From Micavibrio aeruginosavorus_D (lineage in GTDB: Bacteria > Pseudomonadota > Alphaproteobacteria > Micavibrionales > Micavibrionaceae), in assembly GCF_051245535.1 (NCBI RefSeq), contig NZ_CP195303.1:992001-1056000 (forward strand): DNA of 64,000 nt. The letters are read 5' to 3'. This document shows, piece after piece, positions 45,634 to 54,838 of this stretch. Under the pieces are notes generated by a model, which did no database searches, was not told the DNA's origin, and saw nothing but the letters and a program-made list of their open reading frames with translations. The position numbers were made by a program, and so were the translations under genes. Numbering within the stretch: the stretch's first letter is position 1; each line of letters begins with the position of its first letter.

Positions 45634-47463
45634 ATGATCATCTCGCAGACATTGAAATTTTTCATGCTGGGCGTTGCGGCCATTGCCGTTTTGTCAGCGC
45701 CTGCTTTTGCAGATGATCGCATGGCCGGAACGCCGGGCGGCGTAAACCGCCCTGCTGTTGTAAAGAAAGAAAAGCCGGACGCCACCGAGGCCCAAAAGAA
45801 GCAAGAACAGGAACAAGCCCAGACGGTCAAATTCACACCGCCTGCGACATCGTTGCCGAAATTCAGTTACAAGGTGCTGGAAAGCTACGGCACGCTCAGC
45901 GACCCGCTGGGCACGACGCTGGGTGTTGATATGTGGGCGGGGTCGTCACGATCCACCATCGTTAAAGAAATCCCCAACCTGCCCACCGGATACACCGTGG
46001 CCACGTTGCAGGACATGACGCTGCGCCTCTTGCTGACACAGGCGGATTCCGGATTCATCAATGGTGACGTCGCCCCGGAAAAGGGCAACGACCTGATGAC
46101 GCTGCGCCTGCAGAAGCTGCTGGATATTGGCGCCTATAAATCCGCGATGGATCTGTACACACAGATTGCGGGCGAGCCCTATCACGAAAAACTGGCCCGC
46201 GTGGGCATTACCTCCATGCTGTATAGCGGCGAGACCGGTTTGGCCTGCCTGGAATTCCGCGCCGTGCAAAAGCGCATGATGGACAATGCCGCCGATATGT
46301 CCGCCGATGATACCGTGTGGTGGACCGCCATGGCCCCGATCTGTGATGCCATTCAGGCCCGCATGATCAACCCCAAGGCCGACGATTTCAAAATTGACGA
46401 AGCCGCGTTGGGGAACAGCAAAATCCTGACGCAGTTGCTGTCCCGGAAAGATTTCAAACTGAGCATCAGCGAGGCCGAAGATTTCGCCGCCCTGAATGGC
46501 CTTGAACGGTCCGTTCTGGCCAGCCTGCGCCGTTACGATTACAACCGCCTGAAGCTGCGCGACGTGGCCGCGGTTGATGGTGCCGTGCTGATGATCATGG
46601 TCGAAGACCCCACCATGCCAGCCCGCCTGCGCGCACCGCTGATGGCCGAGGCCCTGCGCCGCGGCTTGGTCCACACGGACCGTCTGGTTGCCCTTTATGA
46701 AGACGCCACGATTGATGGCGGCCCGCTGGGCAGCGTGGCGCAATCATGGCGCTCTATTAAGGGGGCGTCGAAAGCCACCATCGACGGCACGTTGCCGGGC
46801 CTGATGAATTTTGACGCCCGCACGCCTGTCGCCGCCTACTATCCTTTTGCTGAATCCTTAAGCAAAGCCAGCCCAGAGGGCTTCTCTGGCCGGGCGTTGG
46901 ACAATGGCCTGCGGGTCATGATGCTGGCCGGGGTGACCCCGCCGGAACGCTGGGTCAAGGCCTGGAATGCCCGCGAATCAGTGTCCGAATCACTCCCATC
47001 CGAATCATATGAATTGGGGGCCGCAATTGCCGTTTCAGGAAACAATTCACGCCTTTTGGATATTTTTAATGGTGACGCCGCCAAGGCCCGCTTTACCACC
47101 CCGGAAAGCCAAAAAGACAAGGAAATCCTTGCTGTTTTTAGTGGACTTGGGACGGAAAATGTATTACATAATGTCGGCGCACCCGATGCTTATGAAAAAT
47201 TGTTTGACTTGACAGCCCCTAACGATTATGTAATGCCATCAGGTGGCTTGTTAGAACAGCTCGGCAGAGCCGCCGAAGATCAGCGGCTTGGTGAGACGGT
47301 ACTGATAGCCTCTGTGATCCTTAACGATATGGCCCGGGCCCCGGACAAGGTCCACCCCGGCGTCGTACGCGAGGTTCTCAGAAGTTTAGTAACAGTGGGG
47401 TTCAAAAAAGAAGCACATGATCTGGCTATCGCAGTCACTCTGGGCTTAGACGAATTAAAATAG
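45634..47463 (+). CDS. Secreted alphaproteobacterial protein of unknown function (609 aa)
   Basis: A signal peptide (about 1-26, ending in APAFA) is followed by an Ala/Lys/Gln-rich stretch and a long predominantly helical body of about 550 residues with TPR-like or antiparallel helix pairs (for example LLLTQADSGFINGDV, YKSAMDLYTQIAGEPY). No catalytic motif seen. It lies directly before xerD (12 bases), a conserved neighbour position in alphaproteobacteria. Hand counts show a drop from about 68% to about 46% G+C from around 47041, so the last 140 codons have atypical codon choice. Confidence 0.8.
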   Translation: MIISQTLKFFMLGVAAIAVLSAPAFADDRMAGTPGGVNRPAVVKKEKPDATEAQKKQEQEQAQTVKFTPPATSLPKFSYKVLESYGTLSDPLGTTLGVDMWAGSSRSTIVKEIPNLPTGYTVATLQDMTLRLLLTQADSGFINGDVAPEKGNDLMTLRLQKLLDIGAYKSAMDLYTQIAGEPYHEKLARVGITSMLYSGETGLACLEFRAVQKRMMDNAADMSADDTVWWTAMAPICDAIQARMINPKADDFKIDEAALGNSKILTQLLSRKDFKLSISEAEDFAALNGLERSVLASLRRYDYNRLKLRDVAAVDGAVLMIMVEDPTMPARLRAPLMAEALRRGLVHTDRLVALYEDATIDGGPLGSVAQSWRSIKGASKATIDGTLPGLMNFDARTPVAAYYPFAESLSKASPEGFSGRALDNGLRVMMLAGVTPPERWVKAWNARESVSESLPSESYELGAAIAVSGNNSRLLDIFNGDAAKARFTTPESQKDKEILAVFSGLGTENVLHNVGAPDAYEKLFDLTAPNDYVMPSGGLLEQLGRAAEDQRLGETVLIASVILNDMARAPDKVHPGVVREVLRSLVTVGFKKEAHDLAIAVTLGLDELK

Positions 47464-47475
47464 GAGATATATTAA

Positions 47476-48468
47476 ATGGCTCGTCCTGGTCGTCCGGCAA
47501 TGCCGAAACCGAAACTTCACCCGCTCGTGGACTCGTTCCTCGATATGCTCACGACTGAGCGCGGGGCCGCAATGAACACACGCCAGGCCTACTGGCGCGA
47601 TCTGGCTGACTTCAGCCTGTATCTGCGCGACAAAGCCAGCAAAGAGATCGTCGATGCAAGCAACGACGAAATCAAATCCTATTTGAAAGACCTTGGTGAC
47701 AAGATGCATGTGAAGGGCCAGAACACGGCCCAGATCGCAACCCGTACGGTTGCTCGTCGTCTGTCCGCCCTGCGCCAGTTCTACCGCTATCTGGTATCGG
47801 AAAACATCCGCAAGGATGACCCGACCTCTGCGATCGAAAGCCCGAAACAAGGCCGCACGCTGCCGAAGACTCTGTCCGAGTCCGAAGTCAGCAGCCTGAT
47901 CAAAGCAGCTGCCATTGGCGGCGGTGCTGACAGCCTGCGTCTGGTTTGCCTGTTGGAAATGCTGTATGCCACCGGCCTGCGCGTTTCTGAACTGGTTGGC
48001 CTGCCGCTGTCTGCGATCAACGATGATCGTCAGTTCCTGATGGTTGAAGGCAAAGGTGGCCGTGAGCGCATGGTCCCGCTGTCTGAACCGGCACAAAAAT
48101 CTCTGGAAAAATACATGGATGTCCGTCAGCAATTCGTTGCGTCCGACGACAAAGGCACCCAAGGCCAGTGGCTGTTCCCGTCCCGTACGTCGGAAAGCGG
48201 TCACCTGACCCGTCAGCGCTTTGCACAACTGCTGAAAGATCTGGCTGATACAGCCGGTATTGATGCAGACCGTGTAAGCCCGCACATCCTGCGCCACGCT
48301 TTCGCTACGCACCTGTTGAACAACGGTGCTGACCTGCGCGCGGTACAGAAGATGCTGGGCCACGCCGACATCGCCACCACCCAGATCTACACGCACATCG
48401 TGGGTGAAAAGGCCAAGAAAACAGTCGAAGAAAAGCACCCGCTGGGCCAAAAGGTCGTAGGCGCTTAA
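47476..48468 (+). CDS. xerD: Site-specific tyrosine recombinase XerD
   Basis: A 330-residue recombinase that with XerC resolves chromosome dimers at dif. The C-terminal catalytic domain has Arg169 in GLRVSEL, the Lys in the GKGGRER hairpin, HILRH with His270 and Arg273, His296 in GHAD and nucleophile Tyr305 in QIYTH. All catalytic residues are intact. An AGGAG site lies eight bases before the start. Its third-position codon preference differs in flavour from its neighbours (for example more GCT/CGT), perhaps reflecting high expression. Confidence 0.95.
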   Translation: MARPGRPAMPKPKLHPLVDSFLDMLTTERGAAMNTRQAYWRDLADFSLYLRDKASKEIVDASNDEIKSYLKDLGDKMHVKGQNTAQIATRTVARRLSALRQFYRYLVSENIRKDDPTSAIESPKQGRTLPKTLSESEVSSLIKAAAIGGGADSLRLVCLLEMLYATGLRVSELVGLPLSAINDDRQFLMVEGKGGRERMVPLSEPAQKSLEKYMDVRQQFVASDDKGTQGQWLFPSRTSESGHLTRQRFAQLLKDLADTAGIDADRVSPHILRHAFATHLLNNGADLRAVQKMLGHADIATTQIYTHIVGEKAKKTVEEKHPLGQKVVGA

Positions 48469-48528
48469 TTGATCCGGGGTTAGGGTTTTATACTCTCCTT
48501 TGGTATCAATAACTTAGGCAAGAATATG

Positions 48529-48562
48529 GAACAGGCTGACAATTGAATTTGTCAGCCTGTTC
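48529..48562. promoter_or_regulatory. 14-bp perfect hairpin between xerD and accA
   Basis: GAACAGGCTGACAA (48529-48542) pairs with TTGTCAGCCTGTTC (48549-48562) around a six-base loop TTGAAT. It resembles a terminator stem but no U-tract follows on either strand, so it may be a weak terminator, an mRNA-stability hairpin or a protein-binding inverted repeat. It is 44 bases before accA. Confidence 0.6.
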
Positions 48563-48605
48563 TGCTATCACAATGGACCTTCTAACCTGTATGTAAGGAA
48601 GACCT

Positions 48606-49550
48606 ATGAGCAGACTTGATTTCGAGAAACCGGTTCTGGAACTGGAGGCAAAAATTGTGGAGCTGCGCAACACCAGCAGCAGCACATCCGTCAACGTTGC
48701 CGAAGAAATCAAACGCATGCAGGACAAGTCCGCGCGTTTGCTGCAACAAACCTATGGCAAGCTGACCCCCGTGCAAAAGGTGCAGGTCGCCCGTCATCAG
48801 GATCGTCCGCACTTCCTCGATTACATCGACACCATGATCGATGATTTCACACCGCTGGCCGGAGATCGTCGCTTTGCCGAAGATCAAGCCTTGATCGGCG
48901 GTCTGGGCCGCTTCCGTGGCCGGTCCGTCGTGATCATGGGTCAGGAAAAGGGCAACACGACCGAAGCCCGCATCCGTCACAATTTTGGCATGGCCCGCCC
49001 CGAAGGCTACCGCAAGGCGCAGCGCCTGATGGAAATGGCCGACCAATTCCAATTGCCGATCATCACGCTGGTTGATACCGCCGGTGCGTATCCGGGCGTG
49101 GGCGCGGAAGAACGCGGTCAGGCCGAAGCCATCGCAAAATCCATTGAAACCTGCCTGCGCGTGCGCACGCCGATCATATCGGTTGTGATTGGCGAAGGTG
49201 GTTCGGGCGGCGCGATTGCCATTGCGACCGCGGACAAGGTCTACATGCTGGAACATTCCATCTATTCCGTTATTTCACCGGAAGGATGCGCCTCCATCCT
49301 GTGGCGCAGTGCCGAACACGCACAGGACGCCGCAACCGCCCTGAAACTGACGGCGGAAGATATGCTGGGCCTGAAACTGATCGACGGCATTATCGGCGAA
49401 CCTGTGGGCGGCGCACACCGTCACAAGGACGAAACGATTGAAAGCGTCGCCAGCCAAATCGACAAAGCCCTGAACACCATGACCCCGTGGGATGGTGACA
49501 AGCTGATCAAATCCCGTCGCGCCAAATATCTGGCGATGGGCCGGGCGTAA
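48606..49550 (+). CDS. accA: Acetyl-CoA carboxylase carboxyltransferase subunit alpha
   Basis: A 314-residue subunit that transfers the carboxyl from biotin to acetyl-CoA, making malonyl-CoA for fatty acids. Recognised by KLTPVQKVQVARHQDRP, MGQEKGNTTEARIRHNFGM, DTAGAYPGVGAEERGQAEAI and the oxyanion-type GGSGGAIAI segment. The zinc-ribbon is on the partner AccD. Its stop overlaps the next gene's ATG by one base. Confidence 0.97.
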   Translation: MSRLDFEKPVLELEAKIVELRNTSSSTSVNVAEEIKRMQDKSARLLQQTYGKLTPVQKVQVARHQDRPHFLDYIDTMIDDFTPLAGDRRFAEDQALIGGLGRFRGRSVVIMGQEKGNTTEARIRHNFGMARPEGYRKAQRLMEMADQFQLPIITLVDTAGAYPGVGAEERGQAEAIAKSIETCLRVRTPIISVVIGEGGSGGAIAIATADKVYMLEHSIYSVISPEGCASILWRSAEHAQDAATALKLTAEDMLGLKLIDGIIGEPVGGAHRHKDETIESVASQIDKALNTMTPWDGDKLIKSRRAKYLAMGRA

Positions 49551-50002
49551 TGACACACGACACAATGGAACCCAACGTCATCAAACAACAGTGTCAGGAC
49601 GTTTTCGAAAATCTGGGGGCCGCCGGCCTTATCCAGTTCCAGAAACGCTTCCCTGCCAAGGCCGTACCGGGCATCAGCCATCTGTGTGTTGAATTCACCG
49701 ATGACGCCACCTACTCCGCTTGCGCCACGATGGCACGGGAATGGGGTGATGTATCCGTGCGCCCATATAATGGCCGCGACATCACCTGGTGCCGCCTGAA
49801 ACAACCCTTCGTGTATGGGGATTTGACCCTGCACTGGCTGGAACTGCTGCAGCCTGTGAACGAGCCCAATGATTTCAACGGCGTGACGTCGATCGTGTAC
49901 GCAGGCGAACATATGGAGCGTATTGAAAAACTCCCCGGCCCGGACGATAGTAATATTCGTTTCCGCTACCAGAAATTCAGCGCGGACAAGCTGGCCAGAT
50001 AA
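49550..50002 (+). CDS. YecM-like (VOC superfamily) protein, tentative
   Basis: A 150-residue cytoplasmic protein translationally coupled to accA. The body, GISHLCVEFTDDATYSAC, ITWCRLKQPFVYGDLTLHWLELLQPV and VYAGEHMERI, has the paired beta-alpha-beta layout of the vicinal-oxygen-chelate fold, and the GISH and WLEL segments resemble YecM. The family call rests on overall pattern, not on a signature I can confirm. An unidentified role is more honest than the family name. Confidence 0.5.
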   Translation: MTHDTMEPNVIKQQCQDVFENLGAAGLIQFQKRFPAKAVPGISHLCVEFTDDATYSACATMAREWGDVSVRPYNGRDITWCRLKQPFVYGDLTLHWLELLQPVNEPNDFNGVTSIVYAGEHMERIEKLPGPDDSNIRFRYQKFSADKLAR

Positions 50003-50042
50003 ACCCACGCATTCAGAACAACACAACACAACACAATAAAAT

Positions 50043-50077
50043 AAAACCGGGATCGGTGATGACGATCCCGGTTTTTT
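50043..50077 (+). terminator. Strong Rho-independent terminator after accA operon
   Basis: AAAACCGGGATCG (50043-50055) pairs with CGATCCCGGTTTT (50063-50075), giving 13 bp with a seven-base loop, followed by TT. It ends the accA–(49550-50002) operon. Confidence 0.92.
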
Positions 50078-50146
50078 CGTGTGTGTGGAATTAAGGCTTT
50101 TGTTTTTATAGCTGCGGTAAAAATATTTGCCTGTTTAAAACGTGAC

Positions 50147-50638
50147 TTACAGGCCCTGCATGGAATGGAAAGATGGTGTTTGTGCCGGTTGCATGGTCGA
50201 CACATGCGATGTGCCGCCATTCATGCCGCGGCCACGTTTGCGCATATGCAATGAATCTGGCGTGGCTTGGGCACGGGTCATCATCGTATTGAAATCGCCA
50301 TGACCGGCGCGCACATGCCCCTGCTCCGTCGTTGCCGCACGGTAATACAGCATCAGAAACACACGGATTGCCGCGGTCAGTGATGTATTCGGATTTTTGC
50401 GCAACTGGATCAATGAACACACATCATGAATACGGCAGCGTTCGCGTTTGGCGATATCACGCAACGCCCCCCACATTTCTGGCTCCAGACGCACGGATGT
50501 GCGGCGGCCCAGAACGGTGATGTTGCGGCTGACGAGCGTGCTGCGGCCCCCTTCACGGGCCTCATCCATGCCATCGATAGCATCCATCAATTTTGGATCG
50601 GAAAAGGAAACGGCCCCCGTAGAAATGTTACTAGTCAT
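50147..50638 (-). CDS. Ribbon-helix-helix (RHH_4-like) DNA-binding protein
   Basis: A 163-residue protein whose core, about 39-100, reads RNITVLGRRTSVRLEPEMW followed by two helices (GALRDIAKRERCRIHDVC and LTAAIRVFLMLYYRAA), the ribbon-helix-helix layout of alphaproteobacterial RHH_4 proteins. The rest is polar and low in structure, with a C-terminal His/Met/Gln/Ser-rich tail. Such proteins are repressors that bind short palindromes; the target operator is not visible. Confidence 0.8.
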   Translation of the reverse strand: MTSNISTGAVSFSDPKLMDAIDGMDEAREGGRSTLVSRNITVLGRRTSVRLEPEMWGALRDIAKRERCRIHDVCSLIQLRKNPNTSLTAAIRVFLMLYYRAATTEQGHVRAGHGDFNTMMTRAQATPDSLHMRKRGRGMNGGTSHVSTMQPAQTPSFHSMQGL

Positions 50639-50743
50639 AAAATGCCCCCCTGGATCAATATGATCACACTTTTAAAATGCACTTCGCAAACCGCACTAAC
50701 GTACGGACGAAACCAATTTTAAGGGGGAAAAATTAAAATGCAA

Positions 50744-51040
50744 CTATGAATTGTTTTTGCAATTTGCCACACCAACCTCTGCGGGTGTATTCAGCGTCAT
50801 GCTAAGCGCATGAATTTGTTTAGAAATTTCAGATTGCAAAATGCTATAAACGCGCCTTTGACGCTCCACACGCGACACACCCTCGAATGCAACAGACACA
50901 ACCCGGATACGAAAATGGCTGTCCCCCGACCCATCATGCCCGGCATGGCCCGCATGCAGGGCAGATTCGTTGACCACCTCCAGAATCTCGGGATTCAGGG
51001 CGGATCGCAGCTTTTCTTCAATAATTTCAGTCATTCCCAT
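50744..51040 (-). CDS. BolA-family protein
   Basis: A 98-residue BolA protein: TEIIEEKLRSALNPEILEVVNESALHAGH, then HFRIRVVSVAFEGVSRVERQRRVYSIL. The conserved helix-strand pattern and the His residues that bind an iron-sulfur cluster with monothiol glutaredoxins are present. ATG 51040 follows AAGGGA. It is divergent from the J-protein–cobS–cobT genes, as in many alphaproteobacteria. Confidence 0.93.
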   Translation of the reverse strand: MGMTEIIEEKLRSALNPEILEVVNESALHAGHAGHDGSGDSHFRIRVVSVAFEGVSRVERQRRVYSILQSEISKQIHALSMTLNTPAEVGVANCKNNS

Positions 51041-51106
51041 GGATTTTCGTCCCTTTTGATATGTCAAAATCTTGTAAAAAGCCGCGGCCCGCAACATAAT
51101 AATGGA

Positions 51107-51742
51107 ATGCCGCGTATACATTTGAAACCCAACTCACCGGAATTTGCCGATTCGGACGCCCCCAAGCCCCGGAGCAAAAGTTGCGACATGCCGGGATGTG
51201 AGCGCCACGGCGAACACAAAGCCCCCAAAAACCGTGGTTTGAATGATTATTACCATTTCTGCTTCGACCATGTGCAGGAATATAACAAGGCGTGGGATTT
51301 CTTCTCTGGCATGACTCAGTCGGATATTGAGGCCCATATCATGCAAGCCATGCTGTGGGACCGCCCGACCAAGCGATATGACCCCGCGGCCGCCGCGGCC
51401 ATGGAAGACGATTTGTTGAAAAAGGCGCACGAGGCGCGGTTCTTCCACAAACGCCCGCACGACCACGAAAACCAGCAAAAATCCCGTCAGGAACATTTCC
51501 GGTCCATGGACGATATTCGCCCCGCCCCGGAAATCGAGGCCATGGCGATTATGGGATTGGAACCGCCTGTCGATCTGGCCGGGATCAAGGCGAAGTACAA
51601 AGAGCTGGTGAAGAAATACCACCCGGACGTCAACCGTGATGACCCCAAGGCCGAGGAGCTTCTCAAAAGCATCAACATGGCCTATACAATTTTAAAGGCG
51701 GCCTTTGAAAGCTATGAAAAAATGATGACGGGCCGCGCGTAA
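51107..51742 (+). CDS. J-domain protein adjacent to cobS (211 aa)
   Basis: A protein with a Cys/His-containing N-terminal half (CDMPGCERHGEH, then HFCFDHVQEY, about 25-60), which may bind zinc, a helical middle, and a C-terminal J domain with HPD at about 172-174 in KKYHPDVNRDDPKA. The J domain at the C-terminus, unlike DnaJ, is a known alphaproteobacterial form between bolA and cobS. ATG 51107 is chosen because the upstream extension is antisense to bolA. Divergent promoter region shared with bolA. Confidence 0.85.
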   Translation: MPRIHLKPNSPEFADSDAPKPRSKSCDMPGCERHGEHKAPKNRGLNDYYHFCFDHVQEYNKAWDFFSGMTQSDIEAHIMQAMLWDRPTKRYDPAAAAAMEDDLLKKAHEARFFHKRPHDHENQQKSRQEHFRSMDDIRPAPEIEAMAIMGLEPPVDLAGIKAKYKELVKKYHPDVNRDDPKAEELLKSINMAYTILKAAFESYEKMMTGRA

Positions 51743-51790
51743 TAAAAACCTTCGTTTTCTCTCTCCACCTCCCTCCAAAGTGCGCACACC

Positions 51791-52828
51791 ATGACAACCA
51801 AAAAAACCAAGAATGGAACAACCGCGTCCGCATCCGCTGGCGGAGCGTATGAGATGGAGAGCTTAACCGCGAACCACCCGCATTACACCACCATCCCCGA
51901 TGCGTGGTTTGATGTGCGCGAAACATTCGGGCTGGATATTGATTGGCAAGTGCCGGGGTTTTCCGTTGAACACCCGAACGTGCCCGCGCGCGATGAAACG
52001 TACCAATTCGACCACGACACCACGCTGGCCATCCTCGCCGGGTTTGCACATAACCGCCGCGTGATGATTCAGGGTTATCACGGCACCGGGAAATCCACCC
52101 ATATTGAGCAAGTCGCCGCTCGCCTGAACTGGCCGTGTGTTCGCATCAATCTGGATTCCCACGTCAGCCGCCTCGACCTGCTGGGCAAGGACATGATCGT
52201 CCTGAAAGATGGCCAGCAAGTGACCGAATTTAAACAAGGCATTTTGCCGTGGGCATTGCAAAACCCGGTGGCGTTGGTGTTCGATGAATATGATGCGGGC
52301 CGCCCGGACGTGATGTTCGTGATCCAGCGCGTATTGGAGGCCGAGGGCAAACTGACCCTGCTCGACCAGAACACGGTGATCCGCCCGCACCCGGCCTTCC
52401 GCCTGTTTTCCACGGCCAACACGATTGGTCTGGGCGACACCACCGGCCTGTATCACGGCACGCAACAAATCAACCAAGGTCAGATGGACCGCTGGAACGT
52501 GGTCGTGACGCTCAACTACCTGCCGCATGATGACGAGGTGAAAATCGTCCTCGCCAAAATGCCGGATCTGGATAGCGATGAAGTGGGCGCCATGGTCCGC
52601 CTGGCCGATATGACGCGGCAAGGGTTTATCAACGGTGACCTCTCCACCCTGATGTCCCCACGTACGGTTTTAAGCTGGGCCGAGAACAACAAAATTTTCA
52701 AAGACCGCGAACTGGCCTTCCGCCTGTCTTTCCTGAACAAATGCGATGAAACCGAACGCGGGACGGTGGCGGAATATTACCAACGCTGCTTCGGCGTCGA
52801 CATTATGCCCACAGCCACGCGCATGTAA
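51791..52828 (+). CDS. cobS: CobS-type AAA+ ATPase
   Basis: A 345-residue AAA+ protein that with CobN and CobT forms the aerobic cobaltochelatase. It has Walker A GYHGTGKS (95-102), a Walker-B-like LVFDEYDAG, and the sensor STANTIG. One base overlaps cobT. No cobN or other cobalamin synthesis genes lie in the window, so the pair may serve another AAA–VWA chelatase-like or remodelling role. Confidence 0.88.
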   Translation: MTTKKTKNGTTASASAGGAYEMESLTANHPHYTTIPDAWFDVRETFGLDIDWQVPGFSVEHPNVPARDETYQFDHDTTLAILAGFAHNRRVMIQGYHGTGKSTHIEQVAARLNWPCVRINLDSHVSRLDLLGKDMIVLKDGQQVTEFKQGILPWALQNPVALVFDEYDAGRPDVMFVIQRVLEAEGKLTLLDQNTVIRPHPAFRLFSTANTIGLGDTTGLYHGTQQINQGQMDRWNVVVTLNYLPHDDEVKIVLAKMPDLDSDEVGAMVRLADMTRQGFINGDLSTLMSPRTVLSWAENNKIFKDRELAFRLSFLNKCDETERGTVAEYYQRCFGVDIMPTATRM

Positions 52829-54690
52829 TGACCCTCGACAAAGACAAACAACGCGAACTGGATAAATTTAAAAACGCCACCGCGTCCACATTGCGAGCGA
52901 TGGCGAAGGTTGCGGATATTGAGGTGGCCTTTACACCGGTTGAGGGTAGCGCGAAATCATTGAGTCTGCCCAAGGCGGGCACCATGCGCTTGCCTTTGCC
53001 CGATGCGGCCATGTCGGTGCCGTCGGTTGGCGTGACACGCGGGCAAGCGGATTCCCGCGCTTTGCATTTGCGCCACCACGACTCCGCCATTCACCGCCGC
53101 AATGCCCCGCTGGATTTATCGGCACAGGCCGCGTTTGACGCGCTGGAGCAGGCGCGATTGGAATCCATCGGCATCCGCACCATGGCGGGTGTGGCGAAAA
53201 ACCTGTCGGCGTCATTGGAAGATACGTGCCGCCGCATGGGGTACGCCAACGCGCAGGGCCGTGAAAACACCAATCAGGCCGATGCCCTGCATATCCTCGC
53301 CCGCGCCGCCATGACCGGGGAAACATTGCCCCCCACGGCCGCGCACGTTGCCAATCTGTGGCGCGATTGGGTTCGCGAACGGCTGGGGCCGGACGGCCTG
53401 AACACACTGGCCGCCGCAATGGACGACCAAAAAACCTTCGCGCGCGAAGTCAAACATCTGCTCGACCAGCTCGACATGGATGCGGGCGACACCCCGCCGG
53501 ATGATGATGACGATACCGACAGCGACGATAACGACGCCAATATGCCCTTATCCGGTGAAGACGATGGCGACGGCGAAGATGATAATTCCGAGGCTGAGGC
53601 CGAAGGATCGGACGCACAGGAAGTGGGTGATGATTCCAGCGCCAAGGACGACGCGCAAGCCGCCTTCGATGATCTGGACACCGAAAACACACAGAGTGAA
53701 ACCGAAGGCGAAAGCCCCGGCCAGACCCGCACCAACCGGGATCAGGGATACCAGCCGGGTCCGGAAAACCCGTATCATATCTACACTACCGCCTTCGATG
53801 AAATCGTCCGCGCCACGGAACTGGCGGATGATGAGGAGCTGGACCGCCTGCGCGATATGCTGGACCGGCAACTGGCGCATTTACAGGGCGTGGTGACGAA
53901 ACTGGCCAACCGCCTGCAACGAAAATTGATGGCGCGGCAACAACGATCATGGCTGTTCGATCAGGAAGAAGGGCAACTGGACGCCGCACGTCTGGCCCGC
54001 ATCGTCGCCAACCCCACCGTGCCCTTGTCATTCAAGCAAGAAAAAGAAACCGATTTCCGCGATACGGTCGTCACCTTGCTGATCGATAATTCCGGATCGA
54101 TGCGCGGCCGGCCCATTGCGATTGCCGCCATCTGCACCGATATTCTGGCCCGCACGCTGGAGCGTTGCGGCGTAAAGACGGAAATTCTGGGCTTCACCAC
54201 CCGTGCGTGGAAAGGCGGCAAAGCCCGCGACGCATGGGTACAAAATGGCCGCCCGCCACACCCCGGCCGCCTGAACGATTTGCGCCACATCATCTACAAG
54301 GCCGCGGACGAGCCATGGCGGCGCACGCGCAAGAATTTGGGCCTGATGCTCAAAGAAGGCCTGCTGAAAGAAAACATCGATGGCGAGGCCATTGTCTGGG
54401 CGCATAACCGTCTGGCCAAACGCCCAGAACAACGCAAAATCCTGATGGTGATTTCCGATGGCGCGCCGGTGGATGACTCCACTTTGTCCGTCAACCCGTC
54501 CAACATTCTGGAACAGGATTTGCGCAGCGTCATTTTCTGGATCGAAAACGCATCCCCGGTCAAACTGACCGCCATCGGCATCGGGCATGACGTCACCCGG
54601 TATTACAAAACCGCCATGACCATCGCCGACGCCGACGAACTGGCCGCCGCCCTGATCCAACGGCTGGACCAGTTGTTTGATGAGAAATAG
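52828..54690 (+). CDS. cobT: CobT-type von Willebrand factor A protein
   Basis: A 620-residue partner of CobS. The N-terminal part (about 1-210) is helical; a highly acidic stretch of Asp/Glu/Ser repeats follows (about 215-290); the C-terminal VWA domain has the MIDAS motif DNSGSM at 420-425 and ISDGAPVDDST. The MIDAS residues needed for metal binding are present. Function in cobalt insertion is family knowledge; the cell's need for it is not shown by the window. Confidence 0.9.
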   Translation: MTLDKDKQRELDKFKNATASTLRAMAKVADIEVAFTPVEGSAKSLSLPKAGTMRLPLPDAAMSVPSVGVTRGQADSRALHLRHHDSAIHRRNAPLDLSAQAAFDALEQARLESIGIRTMAGVAKNLSASLEDTCRRMGYANAQGRENTNQADALHILARAAMTGETLPPTAAHVANLWRDWVRERLGPDGLNTLAAAMDDQKTFAREVKHLLDQLDMDAGDTPPDDDDDTDSDDNDANMPLSGEDDGDGEDDNSEAEAEGSDAQEVGDDSSAKDDAQAAFDDLDTENTQSETEGESPGQTRTNRDQGYQPGPENPYHIYTTAFDEIVRATELADDEELDRLRDMLDRQLAHLQGVVTKLANRLQRKLMARQQRSWLFDQEEGQLDAARLARIVANPTVPLSFKQEKETDFRDTVVTLLIDNSGSMRGRPIAIAAICTDILARTLERCGVKTEILGFTTRAWKGGKARDAWVQNGRPPHPGRLNDLRHIIYKAADEPWRRTRKNLGLMLKEGLLKENIDGEAIVWAHNRLAKRPEQRKILMVISDGAPVDDSTLSVNPSNILEQDLRSVIFWIENASPVKLTAIGIGHDVTRYYKTAMTIADADELAAALIQRLDQLFDEK

Positions 54691-54708
54691 CCACCCTTTC
54701 CATTCATA

Positions 54709-54778
54709 CGTCACCCCGGCGAAAGCCGGGGTCTTCGTCCATTATGGCAGGAAGATTCCGGCCTTCGCCGGAATGACG
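54709..54778. repeat. Dispersed palindromic repeat, paired copy (site C)
   Basis: GTCACCCCGGCGAAAGCCGGGGTC is followed by GATTCCGGCCTTCGCCGGAATGACG in inverse orientation, with 20 bases between. It lies in the 148-base cobT–hisS gap and is a member of the family at sites A-I. Confidence 0.85.
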
Positions 54779-54838
54779 GTCGTGTTTTAGGGCCCCGCCC
54801 CCTAGCCATTCCGCCCCAAATCGTCTAAAAATACCCCC

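Noticed and set aside
47455..48450. 331-codon minus-strand open frame over xerD
   Set aside because: XerD has all catalytic residues and a good ribosome site; the antisense product shows no domain.
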